From Elusimicrobia bacterium GWA2_56_46 (GTDB lineage Bacteria; Elusimicrobiota; Elusimicrobia; Elusimicrobiales; UBA9959), in contig MGTT01000011.1 of assembly GCA_001799575.1 (NCBI GenBank), forward strand, positions 220,025 to 284,024: DNA of 64,000 nt, read 5' to 3'. The notes under the pieces are model-generated. The model had not been told where the DNA came from. It ran no database searches and saw only the letters and a program-made list of their open reading frames with translations. Positions 61,942 to 64,000 of this stretch are shown piece after piece. The position numbers were made by a program, and so were the translations under genes. Every line of letters starts with the position of its first letter. Within the stretch, counting starts at the first letter, position 1.

Positions 61942-62610
61942 ATGAAAAATTTAATCCTGCTGATGCTGTTTGCAGCGCCGGCCGCGGCCCGGGCCGAGGT
62001 TTCGGTGATAGGACGGGAGTCGCTGCCGGTTCTGCTGGCCGCGCGCGACAAGGCCTGTCGGCCGCTGACTATCGGCGGGCAGGATTTTCTGGCCACCGTG
62101 GTTTTTGACGGGAACTGGAGCACCTGGTTCATGCTCAAACCGGCCCGGGGCGGTTCGGGCGGCGGGATCTGGACAGAGGAAGAACTGGTTGCGGGCTCCG
62201 TCTACAGCGGCCAGGGGCTTGAGTTGCGGTTGAAAGAAACCGGGGGCGTGATCTCCGTGGAAACGGCCGACGGCGAGAGGATCGAGTTCAGTCTGACCTC
62301 CCTTTTCGACAGGCTTTACGACTACTCCCCGCAAATAAATTTCGGAGGGGTCATGACCTACGCCGTTGTCCGCAACCTTGGGCCTCTTACCGGAGACGCG
62401 GGCACGGTGACTATCCGCCTGGGATCGGACGGCCTATATTATTATTCCCTTACATCGGACAAACTGATCTCCGCGTCGCCGCGCTGGCTGCTGGTCGCAA
62501 ATGGAATGTTTTACGGGCTGCGGGTAGAGGACACTTCGCTGCTTTTTGTGTCCAAACCTGTGGCGGAGGCCGGACCGGCCCCGTCCGCTGAACGGGCGCT
62601 GCCCCGCTGA
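61942..62610 (+). CDS. Exported protein of unknown function
   Basis: 222 residues. Signal peptide (NLILLMLFAAPAAARA) followed by a beta-rich domain (LPVLLAARDKACRPLTIGG, GIWTEEELVAGSVYSGQGL, GGVMTYAVVRNLGPLTGD). TAGAAT (61929-61934) lies 7 bp before the ATG, again suggesting a leaderless transcript. The next gene starts 3 bp after the stop, so the two are probably co-expressed. No family recognised. Confidence 0.65.
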   Translation: MKNLILLMLFAAPAAARAEVSVIGRESLPVLLAARDKACRPLTIGGQDFLATVVFDGNWSTWFMLKPARGGSGGGIWTEEELVAGSVYSGQGLELRLKETGGVISVETADGERIEFSLTSLFDRLYDYSPQINFGGVMTYAVVRNLGPLTGDAGTVTIRLGSDGLYYYSLTSDKLISASPRWLLVANGMFYGLRVEDTSLLFVSKPVAEAGPAPSAERALPR

Positions 62611-62613
62611 GTA

Positions 62614-63198
62614 ATGCCAAAGACTTTCTTTACAAGCGACACGCACTTCAACCACTTCAACATTATCAGATACTGCTCCCGCCCGTTCTCCTCCACGGAG
62701 GAGATGAACCGTGAGATGATCCTGCGGTGGAACGCCGTTGTGGCTCCGGAAGACACAGTCTATCACCTGGGAGATTTCGCCATGGGGAAAGCTTCCGAAT
62801 GGCCGGAAATTCTCCGCCGGCTTAACGGCGCCGGGAAGATAATCATGCTTGGCAGCCACGACAGGAGCCCCCGCCAGATGCTTGAGGCCGGCTTTACGGA
62901 AGCGCATGAGAAGCTCGAATGGAACGGCTGGCTGCTCCAGCACAACCCGATAAAAACACAGCAGAAACTTTTATGCGGACATATCCATGACAAATGGCGC
63001 CGGCTTGGCTGGACGATCAATGTCGGCGTGGACGTATGGGATTTTACGCCGAGAACCATAGAAGAACTGACCAGGGCCGAACAGTCGCCGCCGCATTATA
63101 AATGTCCCCACTGCGGAGCCGCGCTTATCCATCTCGAAAACAACATTTCGCACCGTAACGGAAACTGCGTTTCCGCCGAAGCCGATCGGCACGTATAG
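62614..63198 (+). CDS. Calcineurin-like metallophosphoesterase with C-terminal zinc ribbon
   Basis: 194 residues. FFTSDTHFNHFNII (DxH), VYHLGDFAMG (GDF), LGSHDR (normally GNHD, here GSHD) and LLCGHIHDKW (GHxH) are the metal-binding blocks of small phosphoesterases of this type. A Cys4-like remnant, CPHCGA with later HRNGNC, lies at the C-terminus and may be a degenerate zinc ribbon. The Asn to Ser change in GNHD removes a usual metal ligand. Substrate unknown. Last intact gene before the mobile-element remnant. Confidence 0.85.
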   Translation: MPKTFFTSDTHFNHFNIIRYCSRPFSSTEEMNREMILRWNAVVAPEDTVYHLGDFAMGKASEWPEILRRLNGAGKIIMLGSHDRSPRQMLEAGFTEAHEKLEWNGWLLQHNPIKTQQKLLCGHIHDKWRRLGWTINVGVDVWDFTPRTIEELTRAEQSPPHYKCPHCGAALIHLENNISHRNGNCVSAEADRHV

Positions 63199-63225
63199 CG
63201 ATACCGGGGTGTCCCAAAATCTACA

Positions 63226-63249
63226 AATTAGTAGGCTAACCTACTAATT
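63226..63249. repeat. 10-bp perfect hairpin
   Basis: AATTAGTAGG and CCTACTAATT around CTAA, without a T-run. Its TTAG/CTAA ends recall the arm ends of the inverted repeat at 35573-35665 (TTAATTAG/CTAATTAA). Confidence 0.6.
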
Positions 63250-63310
63250 CGCTAACAAGAAAGCCCCTATCCCTAAAAATGTCCTGAAATAATACATGCT
63301 TTTTAAAAGT

Positions 63311-63418
63311 TTCACGTTTTCTGGAGTATTTTTATAGTTTTTTCACGTTTTTGGCGCTTATTTTCCAAGAAATTTCACGTTTTTAGTCTAAATTTATTGA
63401 TTTTTTCCACGTTTTTGG
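63311..63418 (+). repeat. Four spaced direct repeats, TTCACGTTTTTGG-like
   Basis: The CACG core begins at 63313, 63344, 63376 and 63408, giving spacings of 31, 32 and 32 bp (about three helical turns). Consensus TTTCACGTTTTTGG. Regular phasing suggests protein binding: iterons or arm-type recombinase sites. Confidence 0.75.
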
Positions 63419-63689
63419 TTACATGGACACCAATTTGGAGCTCTCCGGGAGAGAGCAAACCCTGCAAGTTAAACAAGCAGGGAATTCCCAAGGACACCCC
63501 GCAGAAAAATATATGAAAAAACTACACACCACCTATCCAAGCCGGACAAGTCAACGCCGCGACTTCCGAGCGGCAGTAAAGAGCGCCCAGCGCGCCATGA
63601 AGTTAAAGACCCTCCACCAAGCGCGGGCATATTTCATAACGGAAAAACCCTAGTTCCCCATAAGACGGCGGTTCGCTCCCCCACTTCCG

Positions 63690-63930
63690 GCCACGCAGAA
63701 GCTCCTGGGGCCACAAATCCCCCCGCATGACCCAGCGATATGCCCATTTATCAAAAGGGGCACCTACAAGCGGAAATGAAGGTATTCGATGCCGGATGGA
63801 CACCAATATGGACACCGCCACCAACCAGTCTTTACTTATCTCGGTTTCATGTACAACCCCCTTAGAATCTAAGGGTTTTGTACATATCCATAAGCTTTTC
63901 TGCGCCTTTTGTTCCGTCCCACGTACTTAG
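63690..63930 (+). pseudogene. Tyrosine recombinase/phage integrase C-terminal remnant, frameshifted
   Basis: GHKSPRMTQRYAHLS is the C-terminal catalytic end of XerC/D-type integrases (His and Tyr of the active site) and continues to a stop at 63928-63930. The expected preceding KLLG is encoded one frame away (63697-63708), consistent with one extra G in GGGG. Everything upstream of that is lost. Confidence 0.75.
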
Positions 63931-64000
63931 CCCCAGTTTTGGCGTAGTAAATCCCACATAACCGGACCCACTTAAGGGTGGGCCAATCCCACATACCTGG

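Larger units (their letters stand above)
63199..64000. other. Remnant of an integrated element
   Basis: This low-GC stretch contains a 10-bp hairpin (63226-63249), four spaced direct repeats (63311-63418), a short doubtful frame (63423-63653) and the degraded end of a tyrosine recombinase. The 12-bp word ATGGACACCAAT occurs at 63423 and 63796. No intact gene is seen up to the window edge. Confidence 0.6.

Noticed and set aside
63311..63418. Four spaced repeats as a possible CRISPR array
   Set aside because: Repeats are only about 13 bp, imperfect, with 18-19 bp gaps, and no cas gene is present; phased protein-binding sites fit better.
63423..63653. 76-residue frame after the direct repeats
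   Set aside because: No ribosome site, no recognisable domain and low-quality context; kept only as part of the element remnant.

Overview
The window is a GC-rich bacterial chromosome segment with dense coding on both strands, many 1-11 bp ATGA/GTGA/TGATG overlaps between genes, and no rRNA, tRNA or CRISPR that I could recognise. The gene set suggests an anaerobic or fermentative Gram-negative-type bacterium: ferredoxin-dependent 2-oxoacid oxidoreductase KorAB, SucCD, pseudopilins, ECF sigma/anti-sigma pair, RimO, MetK, SerS and PyrB. The giant FN3/lamin-tail proteins with S/T-rich linkers resemble those of Elusimicrobiota. That assignment is an inference; a marker-gene phylogeny would settle it.

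Layout. 1-876: a four-helix-bundle ORF fused in frame to a PQQ-like propeller that runs off the left edge. 874-18143 (minus): a 5.6-thousand-residue secreted FN3-repeat protein behind an Rrf2-type regulator with its own strong promoter and stacked palindromes. 18270-25466 (minus): one tightly coupled operon with three type IV/II pseudopilin-like genes running into a peptide-modification (RiPP-type) cassette: HprK-like kinase, PqqD-like recognition protein, an unannotated 45-residue Cys-containing precursor peptide, an S26-like peptidase and a radical SAM/SPASM enzyme. 25532-35374: envelope genes (GT2, subtilisin, ECF sigma/anti-sigma with a Met/Gly-rich periplasmic protein, TPR-SpoIID protein) and a short pyruvate kinase. 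35720-43367: a 19-residue Lys-rich peptide gene, korBA, divergent sucCD-corA, and rimO. 43386-45520: a degraded stretch with a 129-bp duplicated element, an agmatinase remnant and a small zinc peptidase. 45532-52813 (minus): EamA protein, TPR protein, serS, CheC/CheY-type pair, metK and a phosphohexomutase. 52971-63198: CBM48 protein, GH57-like protein, Nif3, MFS exporter, pyrB, large exported proteins of unknown function and a phosphoesterase. 63200-64000: remnant of an integrated element (degraded tyrosine recombinase end, four spaced direct repeats, a hairpin).

Two things stand out. First, the RiPP-type operon, whose precursor gene is small enough to be missed and whose genes are translationally coupled to pseudopilins. 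Second, a dispersed family of 7-bp repeats (consensus ARGGNTR, dominant unit AGGGATG), mostly in blocks of exactly four units (28 bp). They lie between genes, as inverted pairs around a four-helix-bundle ORF, and in frame inside at least four proteins of the pilin/RiPP operon. In-gene blocks are all in the one orientation that avoids stop codons. A related inverted pair of four heptamers (GCCATAR) sits in frame inside rimO.
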